Positions 12,830 through 24,499 of a DNA stretch of 64,000 bases are shown here, in pieces. How positions within the stretch are numbered: position 1 is the first letter of the stretch; every line of letters begins with the position of its first letter. The stretch is from Limnomonas spitsbergensis (Eukaryota; Chlorophyta; Chlorophyceae; Chlamydomonadales): assembly GCA_037349105.1 (NCBI GenBank), contig JAYJMM010000099.1:62001-126000 (forward strand), in the 5' to 3' direction. The notes beneath the pieces are model-generated. The model worked only from the letters and a program-made list of their open reading frames with translations, was not told the DNA's origin and searched no databases. Both the position numbers and the translations under genes were made by a program.

Positions 12830-13022
12830 GTCTCTGGCCCAGGCTGCATCTCAGGGCACTCCTCGGCCCCTGTATCAGGCTGCACTCAATGCTGCAGCGG
12901 GGCTGGGTGAATCCGCAGGATCCGTAGCAGCCACTCAGCGTCCTCTGCTTGGAGCTGTGCAGGCTGCATTTAGCACTGCAGGGACGGCTGCTCAGCAGGC
13001 AAGCTACTGGTTATGCAGATAA
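12830..13022 (+). CDS. candidate exon, unknown protein
   Basis: Starts after the acceptor TCCTCACAG and reads an Ala/Gln-rich helical segment (YQAALNAAAGLGESAGSVAA, then QRPLLGAVQAAFSTAG) ending in a TAA at 13020. A GC-type donor (CAG|GCAAGC) is possible before the stop. Composition is like coding exons in this window, but no partner exon or family was recognised. Confidence 0.25.
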
Positions 13023-14026
13023 CTAAAATAGTCCAGTCAGTCCAGCTGGTGAACAGTCCAGCTGATGGGGCTGTCAGCTGCAGTGGCAGGGCATGAGACA
13101 GGACGCGTTGACTGCAGCAGATATAACAGTGTGTGCTGTTGTACAGCACACACGCTACTGGGTGCACCATAGATTTAAAAATCAAATCAGTCCAGGTGGA
13201 AAACCATGTGATGTGGGATATAAGAAGTTGAAGCAAGCTTCTTTTTGATGCTGTGCACCGATTCATTGATGATTTGCGTTTGATGTGACCCTTGCAAAGA
13301 GTGGCGCCTGACTGCACACCGGCAATCAGAGGAGAGGGGGGGTTGAGATGGATGAACCGCCTGGCCCTTGCTTGACCTGGGTCGGTACTCGGTAGGCCAT
13401 GTGTGCAGGCATTTAGGGGAGGAAATGAAGGCAGGGGAAACATCCCGTCCCTTGCTTGACCTAGGCATTTGAGGAGTGGAGTGAAAAAACTTCAAAGGCT
13501 GGCCAAGAGTACCTGATATACAGTATCTCATCAAAATGTATAGAAGCCAGGGTACAGATGACTGGGACAAAGGCATGCTGTGAGGTGTGGTGCTTAAGAG
13601 TCGAGCTGGAGGGCTGACATACTGAGTGCTGGATACACCACGAATCCGAGTGTGAAATACAGCCTGAACCATTCATGTCGTTTTAATAGCAATCGACGAT
13701 TAAAATGGCATGGGTCAAGGGTTAAGGGTCAAGGGTTGGGGATGGGTTTTGGGTAATTTTCAATGCCGCTTGGCCAAGTCTTAGTTCATGGTGCAACACG
13801 CTAGTGGAAACCTGCTTGCCATCAACCACACCCATGCCCTTCCCCTTGATCTTGCAGGCCAGCCAGGAGAAGGCAATAGGGTGGGTGGGTTGACTTTGTA
13901 TCAAAAGCCCGCCTGCCCTGAACCTCACCTACTACCTGCAACCCAATCTGACAGGCCAGATAGTGACAGCTGCCGCAGACCTCCCGGCACTTCACCTGCC
14001 TGCTCTTTCCTTGATACCGCTCCAGT

Positions 14027-14430
14027 CAGGCCTTAATCTTACCTCAGGCCTTGACCTTACCTCAGGCCTTGACCTTACCTCAGGCCTTGACCTTACCTCA
14101 GGCCTTGACCTTACCTCAGGCCTTAACCTTACCTCAGGCCTTGACCTTACCTCAGGCCTTGACCTTACCTCAGGCCTTAACCTTACCTCAGGCCTTGACT
14201 TTACCTCAGGCCTTGACCTTACCTCAGGCCTTGACCTTACCTCAGGCCTTGACCTTACCTCAGGCCTTGACCTTACCTCAGGCCTTGACCTTACCTCAGG
14301 CCTTAACCTTACCTCAGGCCTTGACCTTACCTCAGGCCTTAACCTTACCTCAGGCCTTAACCTTACCTCAGGCCTTGACCTTACCTCAGGCCTTAACCTT
14401 ACCTCAGGCCTTGACCTTACCTCAGGCCTG
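14027..14430 (+). repeat. 18-bp minisatellite next to the protease exon
   Basis: About 22 units of TTGACCTTACCTCAGGCC with a G/A alternation (TTGACC or TTAACC). Each unit contains CCTCAG|GCC, close to the real acceptor CCTCACAG|GCC at 14446. In the frame of the protease exon the array reads (LPQALT)n without a stop. It could therefore be a propeptide repeat if the exon starts near 14026, or an intronic array if it starts at 14447. Confidence 0.9.
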
Positions 14431-14446
14431 TCTCTCGACCTCACAG

Positions 14447-17400
14447 GCCAGCTCGGCAGCAACGACGTCAAGCAATGAGAGCCGCATTGTCGGGGGCACT
14501 GCCACCAGCATTGGGAGGTAGGTACGTCCACTCAGATTGGGTGCTGACTTAAGGGAGAGGTACACATGTCCACCAAGGTTGGGAGGTAGAGCGCTCAAGA
14601 TGCATTAGGGGAGTCACGTCCACTAAAACATTAATAGGCAGGGTGCCAATTTGTATGATTTTCTGACATTTGTTTTGACTTCCAGGAGTTACAGACTTAT
14701 TTTCAACAATTTATAACGTGTTGTATAAACAATTGATTTTTCTTGATTTTTCCATTCATTGAAGGATGCAATTTTCAGTGAATCGGTATTACACTTCATT
14801 TCGTTGGTCCAGTTAAAACGAGCATGAAATTATAAGTGAGCTGCAATTTTGGTATACAATCTAGTGTATACAGGGGGGGGACATTACCGGAGGTACATCC
14901 ACACAGATTTGGAGGTCCGTTGCCTGCGATACTGCCTGGACCCAATGCCTGGACGGAAGTAACCCCACCGTCCTCACGGGTGACTGGTTTGTCAGGAATG
15001 CAAAAAATATTTGTCAAGGTCACAGATTTTGCTGGCAAGGTATCAAAACTTGTTTGTCAGGATATCAGATTTTGTGTGTCCGGGTTATAGATTTTGCTTA
15101 TTCAGGTCTCAGATATCGCTTGTCAGGATTTCAGATATTGTCTATCAGGGTTTCAGATCTGGGTTTGTGACCTGAAGCTTCTGCGCATCTTTCAGTCAGG
15201 TGTGGCAGGCCAGGTACCTGGGAGCAAGTCAAAGCATGACACAGAATTCAGCACACGCCCTCATGGCCTTGAGACACCCCCCCCCCCTCTGCCGCCTAGG
15301 TTCCCTTATGTGGCATCCCTGAGGGACAGCAGCAACAGGCACTTCTGCGGTGGATCCCTCATCACCTCCCAGGTTAGGGAGGGCCCCGGACCATTTCACA
15401 ATCTCTAGTTAAGTGCTAGCACGTTTTCTGCTTTCCGATTCACGCGTGGAGGATCCCCTGCCACCGCCCAGGTCAGTGGGATTTCATTGCACGGGGCCTC
15501 TATAAAGCAAATATGGTGTCTAACATATATTCTTGCGTGGGACTCATCACCTCCCCAGCCATTAAGATCCCTGGCCATTACAGGGCATAGGGTATGTTAT
15601 GGAGCCTAAGATATAAGACCTGTACGGCCATCTTCATATTCATGCCTTTGGTGGCTGACTGGCATGAGCGTTATAGGGTGAGATATGGTCACATTGTGGT
15701 GAAGAGTCCACCCCATCCATAATTGTTGAAGCGCCACGGCGGGGTGCCCAAGAAAACGAGAAAATACTCTTTGGCCAGCTAATGTGTGTGTGAGGGAGGG
15801 CGGGTGGGCAATGGTGGTGCACCCGGTTATGTTCAACGGGCATTGCCGCCATTTCATCCCTACTGCTGAAAACCAGTTTATGTGGTCTTTAAAGCTGCAG
15901 GCATATCTGAGTGGCCTCTTATCGTACGTTGTCCAACCCTGATGCCCCAGGTGGTGGTGACGGCGGCCCATTGCCTGGACCAGGCGGACCCTAGCCTGCG
16001 CTATCCAGCCGTGGACATTGGGCGCTATTTCAGGTGAGGTCCTGCGGTGTGGGCCATGGATACTGGATGCTATTTCAGGTAGGACGCTGTGTGGTCTGAG
16101 GGGAGGCGTGGCTGTGGCTCAGCACTTAACATCGTTTCAAGCTGCCATGTGTGTTCTCAGGTGTGTCACCTCCTGTCACCACCTCGCATTCATTGGTCCT
16201 TAGGGAGGCGAACAGGGCCAAGGCGGGTGAAGGCGGAGGAGTGGACAGTCTTTTCGAATTCGGCTTCAGAATTTCTGACCCTGCCTGTCTCATCAACGAC
16301 TTCTTTCTGGTGTCACCTCCATGTCAGGCCTCAATGGCCCTGGTGTCCCTCAGGAGTTGGGAGGTACATGCACTTTATTCTGCTGGGTATCATCCCACAT
16401 GGCAGGCCTGTATGTCCCTTCAACCCTTCAACCCTTCGACCCTTCAAACCTACAACCTTTCAACCATGCAGGCTTTGTCTGTGTAGTTCTTGCTGATGCC
16501 ACCTGTTTAGTAAAACCAGTGGTGTCCCCTGTCCCCTTCCTTTCCAGGGAAGGCAGGTCCATCAAGAGAGACAGACGGCCCAGAAATGAACCCTCTCCTT
16601 TCTCAAAATGATTTTTTTGACGCGGCACCTTGTTCCCTGTGAATGACTGCACTGCTGCTTCCTGGTCAGGTCTCATATTACCTCCCTCTCATCACCAACT
16701 TGCCACACCTGCAACTCATGCTGCTTCATACTACCTGTCCTGCTGCTCCTTGTTCAGGACTCAAAACAGCCTCGCTTACACAACCACCAAGTGTGCCAAG
16801 AGCATCGTCCACCCCAACTGGAGCGTGACCACAGGCAACAGCCAGGGGGACATTGCACTCTGCATCCTGGCCAGTCCCGTCACAGGCTACTCCATGCTGT
16901 CCATGCCTCAAGGTAGGGAGGTAGAGCGCACAGAAGTGTATGGTGACTGCGGCTACACTTCAGCTTCAATCCGACCCATGGCTGGCAGGGCTGGGTGCAG
17001 CATGCCCTGCTACTTAGGCTGCCAGCAATAGGCCGATAAAGGTATGGTCCCGATTTTCTCAGTAGTGGCTGCCTTGCAGACCTCCCAAAGGGGCACGGTG
17101 TGCACTAAAATAAACACTGGGACACAACATCTATGCATGCGGCGGTGGAAAGGATTCATCCAAGGCTAGGGCTGACGGGTCCACCCTGTTCAGGGGTGGA
17201 AGGGCAGGCTTAGTGGTAGATGAATCGTCTTCATCTGTGAAATCCCCCTCTTGACTTCATCCGCCGCCTATTCCCCTCAAATATAAAAGTATGTACCCTT
17301 TGCTCCTACTTATAATCATTTTCTTTGTTCTTATTGTCTAAACCCATATGTTCATCCTTTGCCTATCCCATCCTCACATGCACATTTCTGCCCTCTTTGC

Positions 17401-20400
17401 TTCCAGCCATCAATCCTGCCAATGCCACCTTCGAGGTTCTAGGGTGGGGTGCCACCACGGAGGGTGGACAGCTCAGCGAAACTCTGCAGGTAAAGGCGGG
17501 AAGGAGCGGTGCAGGTGTGATGTCCTTAAATTCCTGGCAAGCTTGAGCCTCATTTGTCACCCCTTTGGGAACCATGCAAGCAGGCAGCATGTCGCATTGC
17601 TGACCATGCATAGGCCATTTTGAACTTATGAGTGGCAGGCAATTTGCATGCTTATTAATTTGGATATCTATTTTTGGGCCCATGATGCCGGTAGGTACAT
17701 CTGCCTCTCAGTCCTCTCCCCTGCCCCCCTGCCTTGCTCCTTCAGTCTGCGGATGTTCTGAACGTCAACCTGAAAAGTTGCAATTCAAGTTACGGGGGCA
17801 TCATCACCAGCAAGATGATCTGTGCCGGTGAGCAGCCTGCTCACAAGAGCCAGCAGTTAGTAGCCAACAGCCAGTAGCCAGCAGCTAGACATACGTGCTT
17901 GGCCTAGTCCCGGTTTTAGCGTGTATGCATTGGCCCTGGCTCATACTTGTAGGATCGCACATCCCTCCTACGCTAGTAAGTACTAAGTAGTCAGCATCCA
18001 AACATACTTCCTCAGCTGCAGTGGATGCTTTAGGGCCCCTGCCTCATACTAGCCGGTTGTGACACGTACATCTGATGCAGCAGACACTGTCCCGGAAATG
18101 GCCGCTCATATATTGCCCCCCCACACCAGGTTACAGCCCTACTGCACCTGCCACTCTACCGCAATTTCCGCTCACAGCTCGTTTCTCCCCCCCAGGTTAT
18201 GCGCAGGGCGGTGTGGATGCGTGTCAGGGTGACTCCGGCGGCCCTCTCATCATACGCGGCTTCTCAGCGGACCAGGACCAGCTGCATGGCATTGTGTCTT
18301 TCGGAGCCGGATGTGCCGTGGTGAGAAGGGAGTTGGTACTCAAATTTGAGAAATTTCATATTTGGTTCAGAACGAAGGAAATCTTGTGCAGGGATGTCCT
18401 TGGAGTTGGATCGTCATGGTGAGAATCTAGCAAGAGCAATTCAGAGGAGACAGGATCAGTTGGCATTTATAATTGAAAATTGTATCCGCAGCTTCTTGAC
18501 TCCTTGGTTGATTGAGTCTCACTTTTCCACCTAAACATGACCCTCTGCCTTGCTGCTCCTGTCCCATTCCTGTCCTGCTGGCATCGTCGCCTTCAGACTT
18601 GTGTGCATCCATGACCTTCCTAATTGCCCCTGTCCCACCCCTCCTGCCCTGCTTCCCTCCTTGAACCACCTCGCCTGCTCGCAACACGCTCCTGTCGTGC
18701 TACAGCCTTGTTTAATGCATACTTGTGTGGATCCACAACCTGCCTAACTGCTCCTGTCCCACCCCTCCTGCCCTGCTGGCTGCAGGCTGGGAAGCCGGGT
18801 GTGTACACGGGCATCATCTACTTCAGGGACTGGATTGAAACTCAGCTCCAGGTGCGCGGAGGACCACACAAGTCTGCAGGGAGCAGGCTGGACAGGGCCT
18901 ATTATTTTATAATAAAAACCAGGAAAAGCTAAGGGAAAAGCTGATCTACATGTTTAAATTGAGCATGCATGGCCGCACTGCTGAATGAGGGTCAGGGCCG
19001 GCCAGGGTGCAGGGCCCAGGCCTCAGTTGGTAGGGCTGACAGCACAGGTAGAATCTGGGAGCCTAGGTCCTCTCCGGCTGGTCAGGGTGCAGGGCCTGGG
19101 TGTGATCTAATGAGGCGAAAGTTTGAACATGGAGGGGGCCCTGGTCTTGAGCTACCATGGTCTGACTTGAGATTTAAACCGTCACTAAGACCGAAAATCT
19201 TCATCCAGAGAGGCACCCTGCCTACCATAAGATACAATGCAGAGAGGCACCCTGCCTACCATCAGATACAATGCAGAGAGGCACCCTGCCTACCATCAGA
19301 TACAATGCAGAGAGGCACCCTGCCTACCATAAGATACAATGCAGAGAGGCACCCTGCCTACCATCAGATACAATGCAGGGCTCGGGTACAAACGCTTTTT
19401 GCGTGTGTGTGCCAGGAAGGCCTTCACTCTGGAGGACCCTTCATATGTTTCCTTTAAGGAGGTGAACCCACGTCACCGCTGTGTGTGGATGATAGGTCAG
19501 TAAAGATCCCTCGGGGACTCTATGATCTGTCTATTTGTGTCATATGCTGTGGCAAATGATTTCTTTAATGTTTTCTCATACGGTATGTTGCGTCAAATAT
19601 TGCAGTTACGTATCTGCAGCGTTTATGTGGGGGTCCACTCCCATGTGCCTTCTTGTTGCCCAAGGGTCTGCTTCATATGGAAATAGACTCAGGTCTGAGA
19701 CTCTGACCTCCCCCTGCCCATTCAACAGGCGCTGGGCTTGCCCGGCCTACCCAGCATAGCCCAGGGGACAGCATCCTCGCCGCTTCCTCCCCCAGCAGCG
19801 GCAGCAGCAGTTCCTGATGGTACAGCACTGCAGCCTGTACCGCTAGACCCTTGTGCATGCTCGGCAGATGGCATGTGAGTGTTGAAATATTTGGAGTAAA
19901 ACCCGAAAACGATAATAGTTGTCAGGAGTTACCGCGTCCAAAAACTGGATATTTAAATAAAAATTCTGCACTTTTTACTTGTTGTCTTATCCCTGCCCTG
20001 GACTGTATTCAGCATAAAGAAGGGTCCCTCTACTACTGAAGCCATTTTTAGTAAAATACTGAACTGTCGAAATACCTGTGCAGGAGTAACGGCATTCAGA
20101 CCCATGCTGTGGGCTGCTCTCAACATGATGGGGGGTCAGATTATTACTGCTACACTACCGGGGGGACGAGCTGTGTGGGAGCAACGGGGTCACAGGTGAT
20201 TGACAGGGCTGAGGGGGGGCTGCTCTTGGGCTTTCAGTTCTTGGGATTTTATCATTTGATATTTTCAAATATGTCACTTACAGGCGAGTAGTCCAAGGTG
20301 AGTGATTGGGAACTGCAGACTCGAGGTCGCCATGATTTGACATCGCTGCATAGAGATTCAGGGGCCATGTATTTGGCTGAGCCTATGGCTATTCTCCGAG

Positions 20401-21156
20401 GGGCCATTCATTCAAACCGACCAATCATGTGTTCCGTTAAGCCTTTCATAATCCCGCAATCCTTGGAGAAAGGTCCTTGGCAGCCATGTGCCAACACAGT
20501 ACATGAATGCATGGTTCGTAGAGCTTCTGTCCCATTCATCCAAGGCAATACATGCAGAGCAACAAGCCGCTATGAGTGGCAGTTTGGCATTTGAGGACAA
20601 GTGCTCAGCAGGCCATCTGAGGCTGTGGTGTTTCCCCTCGTTGTGAATGTGCGGCCCCTCGGCCTGCATAACAGAAGGTATTATGTTGTCTCACCTCTGC
20701 CCGGGTGCAGCCTTGGAACCTTATGTGTGTCTGTGGTGCCCCTGACCCAGCAATTTAAACGGGCATTTGAACAGCAGTGTATTTTGTGTTTGTTTTGCTC
20801 ATGAGGCCACCCTTGGCAGGTGGCCACCATTAGACCCTTTGGAACAGAACCTTGACCAGCCTAAGGTCGGTGGCCTAAGCAGCAGGGAATGTTGCACCAT
20901 GCGCCCAAGACATAGGGACGTGATATAATCTGGTAGCTGAAGCATCCTACAAACAAAGTCTTGACCTGCTGCCCCCTTGTCCTTGCAGCTGTACCTCGGT
21001 GCCGCCTGGATACCCTGCGGCACCTCCGCCACAGTCTCTGCAATGTCTGGATCCAGCAACCCGCCCAGCAACCCACCTCCTGCTGCAACCCCACCTGCCA
21101 AGGCCAGCAGTGGCAGACCTACTCTGTTGCAGTCGTTTTTAAGTCTATTTGGTTGA
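14447..21156 (+). CDS. trypsin-like serine protease (S1) with C-terminal six-Cys domain
   Basis: Exons 14447-14517, 15300-15372, 15951-16033, 16758-16912, 17407-17489, 17746-17827, 18196-18320, 18786-18851, 19729-19874, 20084-20195 and 20989-21156 (stop TGA), with all phases agreeing. The S1 landmarks appear in order: RIVGGT activation site, [14 protein letters not shown] (His), GDIAL (Asp), [17 protein letters not shown] (Ser) and AGKPGVYTG. The residue six before the catalytic Ser is Asp ([10 protein letters not shown]), which predicts cleavage after Arg/Lys. After a Pro/Ala linker, exons 9-11 encode a six-Cys module ([36 protein letters not shown]) of a type I associate with volvocine-type secreted proteins. 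A Pro-rich tail ends [10 protein letters not shown]. It is expected to be a secreted zymogen. No signal-peptide exon was found, so the 5' end is open. Confidence 0.88.
15346..15558 (+). repeat. duplicated exon end and donor, protease exon 2
   Basis: The exon end GGATCCCTCATCACCTCCCAG|GTTAGG (15351-15378) is echoed at about 15444-15477 (GGATCCCCTGCCACCGCCCAG|GTCAGT) and again, without a GT, ending at 15558. Confidence 0.65.
16013..16084 (+). repeat. duplicated exon end and donor, protease exon 3
   Basis: ACATTGGGCGCTATTTCAG|GTGAGG (donor after 16033) is repeated 45 bp downstream as ATACTGGATGCTATTTCAG|GTAGGA (ending at 16084). Confidence 0.75.
16945..17118 (+). repeat. dispersed family A element, copy with 3' end
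   Basis: CTACACTTCAGCTTCAATCC, GGCTGGGTGCAGCATGCCC, TAGGCCGATAAAGGTATGG, then the 3' end GTGTGCACTAAAATAAACAC. It lies in a protease intron. Confidence 0.65.
18598..18785 (+). repeat. duplicated polypyrimidine tract before an acceptor
   Basis: CTTGTGTGCATCCATGACC to CCCCTCCTGCCCTGCT (18598-18657) is repeated at 18721-18778, 123 bp later. The second copy leads into the acceptor of the protease exon at 18786. Confidence 0.7.
19206..19377 (+). repeat. 34-bp tandem repeat, five copies
   Basis: Five nearly identical units starting GAGAGGCACCCTGCCTACC, differing mainly by ATAAG/ATCAG. It lies in the protease intron between 18851 and 19729. Confidence 0.9.
20770..20935 (-). repeat. dispersed family A element, copy
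   Basis: Reverse-orientation copy: CAGTGTATTTTGTGT end, GAACCTTGACCAGCCTA, GGTGGCCTAAGCAGCAGGG, GTAGCTGAAGCATCCTACAA. It lies just upstream of the last protease exon. Confidence 0.6.
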
Positions 21157-22810
21157 CGCTAAAGAGTTCAACACCTCGTGATTCCTTGTGATGGAGCTAG
21201 GGACATAGGCAGCAATAATTGACATAATTTGCTTCGTCAGGGGCTATGAAAGTCATTGCGCCTAATTTGTTGTGATAAAGTGTGGGCAGCCTCTCTAGTA
21301 CAGATGGCGAAAATGTGGTACCAATCGTAGTGAGGCAGCTGACCTTCAGAGTCACCCGGATCGGAAAATAATTGCTGTGCGTGTTCACTGAACAGACAAT
21401 CCCGTTTTCAGAGCAAACAAGTCATAGGCCATAAACTGTCAAGCCTTTGAGATACTGTTGATGATCGGAACGTTCTCACTGCTGGATGTCTAGGCTGATG
21501 TGGGCCATTTTTGTTAACTTGTCACTAGCCTCTTTCTGTTGAGTCTAGAAGTTTGCTGAGGGCACAGGTGGCAGGTCCCATGCCATGCGCCTCTGGGTGG
21601 CAGGACCCGGTGGCAGGTTCCATGGGCCATGCGCATCTAGGTGGAGGAAAACAGGTATCCAGATTGTTAATTCAAGGACCAAGAGGGCAGGGGCCGGACG
21701 ACAGGTGGCCCCCTCTCGTATTCCACTCACTCAAAGGCCTCGCCTCAACTCAACCCACGACGCAACAAACCATACCGTACACACAAGTCAACTCCCTGCC
21801 GCCAGTGAACGAGCATGGCATAAGATGTACATGTCTGATGACTCGCCAGGGTTCATGAGACCCCCCCTTCCACACCCCAAATTACGTTGTATCAAACAGC
21901 GCGCTATATTTCCTGCCTTCAATTCTCAAAAGTAACCAATAAGTGGTCAATCATGGCATACAAGGATTTCACACTGTGAACGGGTGATGGCTGCAGGCGA
22001 TGACCTATGAATCACTCTAGAGGTTCAGCCCTGACTTCAACCCTACGCCTGATGATACCCAACATCTTCCTTGGGCAACGCATGATCAAATATGACAGAT
22101 ACCCGGAATTGGTATGAGAGGTAGGGGCAAGTGCGACAATATGGGAATAATGATTCCAGTTTCCTTGACCAGAACATGCCTGAGCATGCACAAGAAGACT
22201 CCAGAAGCTTGCATCAATTCTATGACCAAGAAGGCAGTTGCCAGACAGACAGCCCCCGCGCCTGTACTCCACCCCCCCCGCCTCGCCTCAACTCCCTCCT
22301 CCATTGAAGCACAGGCAATGGCACTGATTGTCTCCCGCACTCCGTCCCTGGCATACAGTCCCCGCTGGCCTCACACCATAGCATGCCCTGCCTGGCTGCC
22401 CTGGGTTCCGCCTCAGACTCCCCCCGCCACCGTCCCACCGCCGGGTTCACGCGGCCGCCGCTCGCCCACGGCCCCGGAACCATCCTGGCGGGAAAAGCTC
22501 CAATCCTTGCATGAGCTCAGCCCCTCAGCCAAAACCTGCAGCATGGCATCCATCATCATGCAATTCACATTTTGGATGGCAGGCCTTCAAGCGTCATGGG
22601 ATTCCACACTTTGGATTCCAAGCTCCATTCCACACTTTCAGGCTGTTATTTCAGTCAATCGCGCTGCAAAGGGGTCTGCTCAAACATAAGACATACGAGG
22701 ATTCAAAATCGAGAGCGTAGGATTTGAAAACTCCCCAATGACGACGATTTGGAGCCCTACGCCAGTTTGCACCAGCAGCAGCTGTCCCCTCCCTGCCTGG
22801 CCCTCCCTAC
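21157..22810. other. spacer with weak minus-strand coding signals
   Basis: Only weak signals were seen. On the minus strand, about 22360-22180 reads RETISAIACASMEEGVEARR after an acceptor-like CCAG, which looks like a helical exon and may follow the MYND-like exon at 22908-22811. No stop-bounded gene model could be made. Confidence 0.3.
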
Positions 22811-22908
22811 CTGTTCCATGCAGGCCTTGCTGCAGTAGGGCACCTCGCAGTGATCGTGACAGGCCACAACCACCGCCTCCTCATCCGCCAGCTCCTCCTC
22901 AGACTCGC
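22811..22908 (-). CDS. candidate MYND-like zinc-finger exon
   Basis: Bounded by the acceptor GATTCAG and the donor CAG|GTAGGG on the minus strand. It encodes an acidic run (ESEEELADEE) followed by ACHDHCEVPYCSKACMEQ, with Cys spacing C-x3-C-x4-C-x3-C. The PYCSxxC core is typical of MYND fingers, where the remaining ligands come from neighbouring exons. Those exons were not identified, so this is one isolated exon and not a gene model. It could belong to a second SET/MYND-type gene, since the SET gene at 56-53 kb shows no MYND finger of its own. Confidence 0.4.
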
Positions 22909-22917
22909 CTGAATCCA

Positions 22918-22985
22918 GGGCGGCACAGGGTAGGAGGGCGGCACAGGGTAGGAGGGCGGCACAGGGTAGGAGGGAGGCACAAGGT
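22918..22985 (+). repeat. 18-bp tandem repeat, four copies
   Basis: Four units of GGCGGCACAGGGTAGGAG, starting ten bases upstream (on the minus strand) of the acceptor of the MYND-like exon. Confidence 0.85.
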
Positions 22986-23384
22986 AGGAGTTTGAGACAG
23001 CAAGGGATGTCATCTCCATCCCCAACTTATGCATTTTTGTTTTCAGCCCAAAGTGTGGACATAGGAGTGAATAAGCAAAAGTGACGATGAAGGGAGGAGT
23101 GCAGGGGTGTGCGTGAAGCCGTCAATAGAAAGACCAGTTCCAAGATATTTCCACTCCAGACGAAAACCAGTGGTGTCCCGGGGCGTCCTCCCTAGCAGTC
23201 ACTGCTGACGGCGCACTTCAACACCTGGTAGGACGATCATTATTCCTAGTACAAAGCCCTAGGGGCTTCGCCCCCTCAAAGAGCTTGTACAGAATGGTCC
23301 ATATCTGCTGGGCATTGTTAATCGCTCAGCCGCATGGGGCTGGTGTGGATGAGCAAGCTCACTTCAAGGTACCGAATCCTATGG
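22986..23384. other. non-coding spacer
   Basis: Nothing coding seen. It contains AGGGGCTTCGCCCCCT at about 23266-23281, a short GC-rich palindrome. Confidence 0.4.
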
Positions 23385-24050
23385 TAGCCCTGAAAAATCC
23401 TGTGGCATCTCTGAATCCTGTGGCATCTCTGAATCCTGTGGCAGCACTGAATCCTGTGGCATCTCTGAATCCTGTGGCATCTCTGAATCCTGTGGCATCT
23501 CTGAATCCTGTGGCATCTCTGAATCCTGTGGTAGCACTGAATCCCTTTACAGCTCAGAATTCCCGTGGCATCTCAAAATTCCGTGGTAGCACTGAATCCC
23601 GTGGTAGCACTGAATCCCGTGGTAGCACCGAATCCCGTGGCAGCACTGAATCCCGTGGTAGCACTGAATCCCGTGGTAGCACTGAATCCCGTGGCAGCAC
23701 TGAATCCCGTGGCAGCACTGAATCCCGTGGCAGCACTGAATCCCGTGGCAGCTCTGAATCCCGTGGTAACACCGAATCCCGTGGCAGCACTGAATCCCGT
23801 GGCAGCACTGAATCCCGTGGTAACACCGAATCCCGTGGTAGCACTGAATCCCGTGGTAGCACTGAATCCCGTGGTAACACCGAATCCCGTGGTAGAACTG
23901 AATCCCGTGGCATCACTGAATCCCGTGGCAGCACTGAATCCCGTGGCAGCACTGAATCCCGTGGCAGCACTGAATCCTGTGGCAACACTGAATCCCGTGG
24001 CATCACTGTATCCCGTGGTATCACTGAATCCCGTGGTAGCACTGAAAAAA
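23385..24050 (+). repeat. 18-bp minisatellite, about 36 units
   Basis: Units of TGAATCCCGTGGCAGCAC. The left part is dominated by a TCCTGTGGCATCTC variant and the right part by TCCCGTGGYAGCAC, so the array is built of two sub-blocks. An isolated part-unit sits at 24306-24330. Open frames across it follow from the 18-bp period. Confidence 0.92.
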
Positions 24051-24499
24051 TTAGCCGGCATGGTGTAAGCTCTGGCTGAGGCCCTCGTCTATACATGGGC
24101 CGAGGTGTAGCCAGCAAGGGCATGGCCGATATTGTGGAATGTGGATGGGTGTCCATGACCATGGCCATGCCTAAGCATGAGAGCGCCATTTCCAGCATGC
24201 ATGGGGAGCCTTGGGACACATTGATTAGCCCGTGCCCAACCCTGTGTATGCGTATCATGCAGGTGTGCCCAGTCATGCGCATGTAAGCAGTTGCCTAAGC
24301 CCACGCCATATCCCGTGGCATAGCTGAATAAACACGACAGGATAGCGTGCTGTCTCTGGTTGAGGCTCTGGCATGTGCATGCATGGGCCGAAGTTGTGGC
24401 AGAGGCAGGGGTCGAGGCTGTGGCAAGGATCAATGCTGACGGAGGGGCTGGGGCGCTTGCCCGCTGTCTGTCCAGGGAAGAATGCGCTCCTCTATGGGA

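Larger units (their letters stand above)
11841..14026. other. spacer between minisatellite and protease gene
   Basis: Contains a four-copy 28-bp repeat (12091-12201) and one coding-looking segment (12830-13022). It also holds a short acceptor-donor pair near 11941-11956 (CCCCAG before it, GTGAGT after it) that could be a tiny exon. No gene could be assembled. The true 5' end of the protease gene may lie here, but no signal peptide was recognised. Confidence 0.35.

Noticed and set aside
13963..14531. LTSGLD-repeat and RPEVRS-repeat proteins
   Set aside because: These are other frames of the 18-bp array and do not connect to the RIVGG exon. Only the LPQALT frame could.
16204..16270. Extra protease exon reading [19 protein letters not shown]
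   Set aside because: Its acceptor is in phase, but no donor lets it join the exon at 16758, while 16033 joins 16758 directly and restores a normal S1 sequence.
23285..24282. Ser/Arg/Gly- or Val/Ala/Leu/Asn-repeat proteins over 23385-24050
   Set aside because: Open frames are produced by an 18-bp repeat in several frames on both strands.
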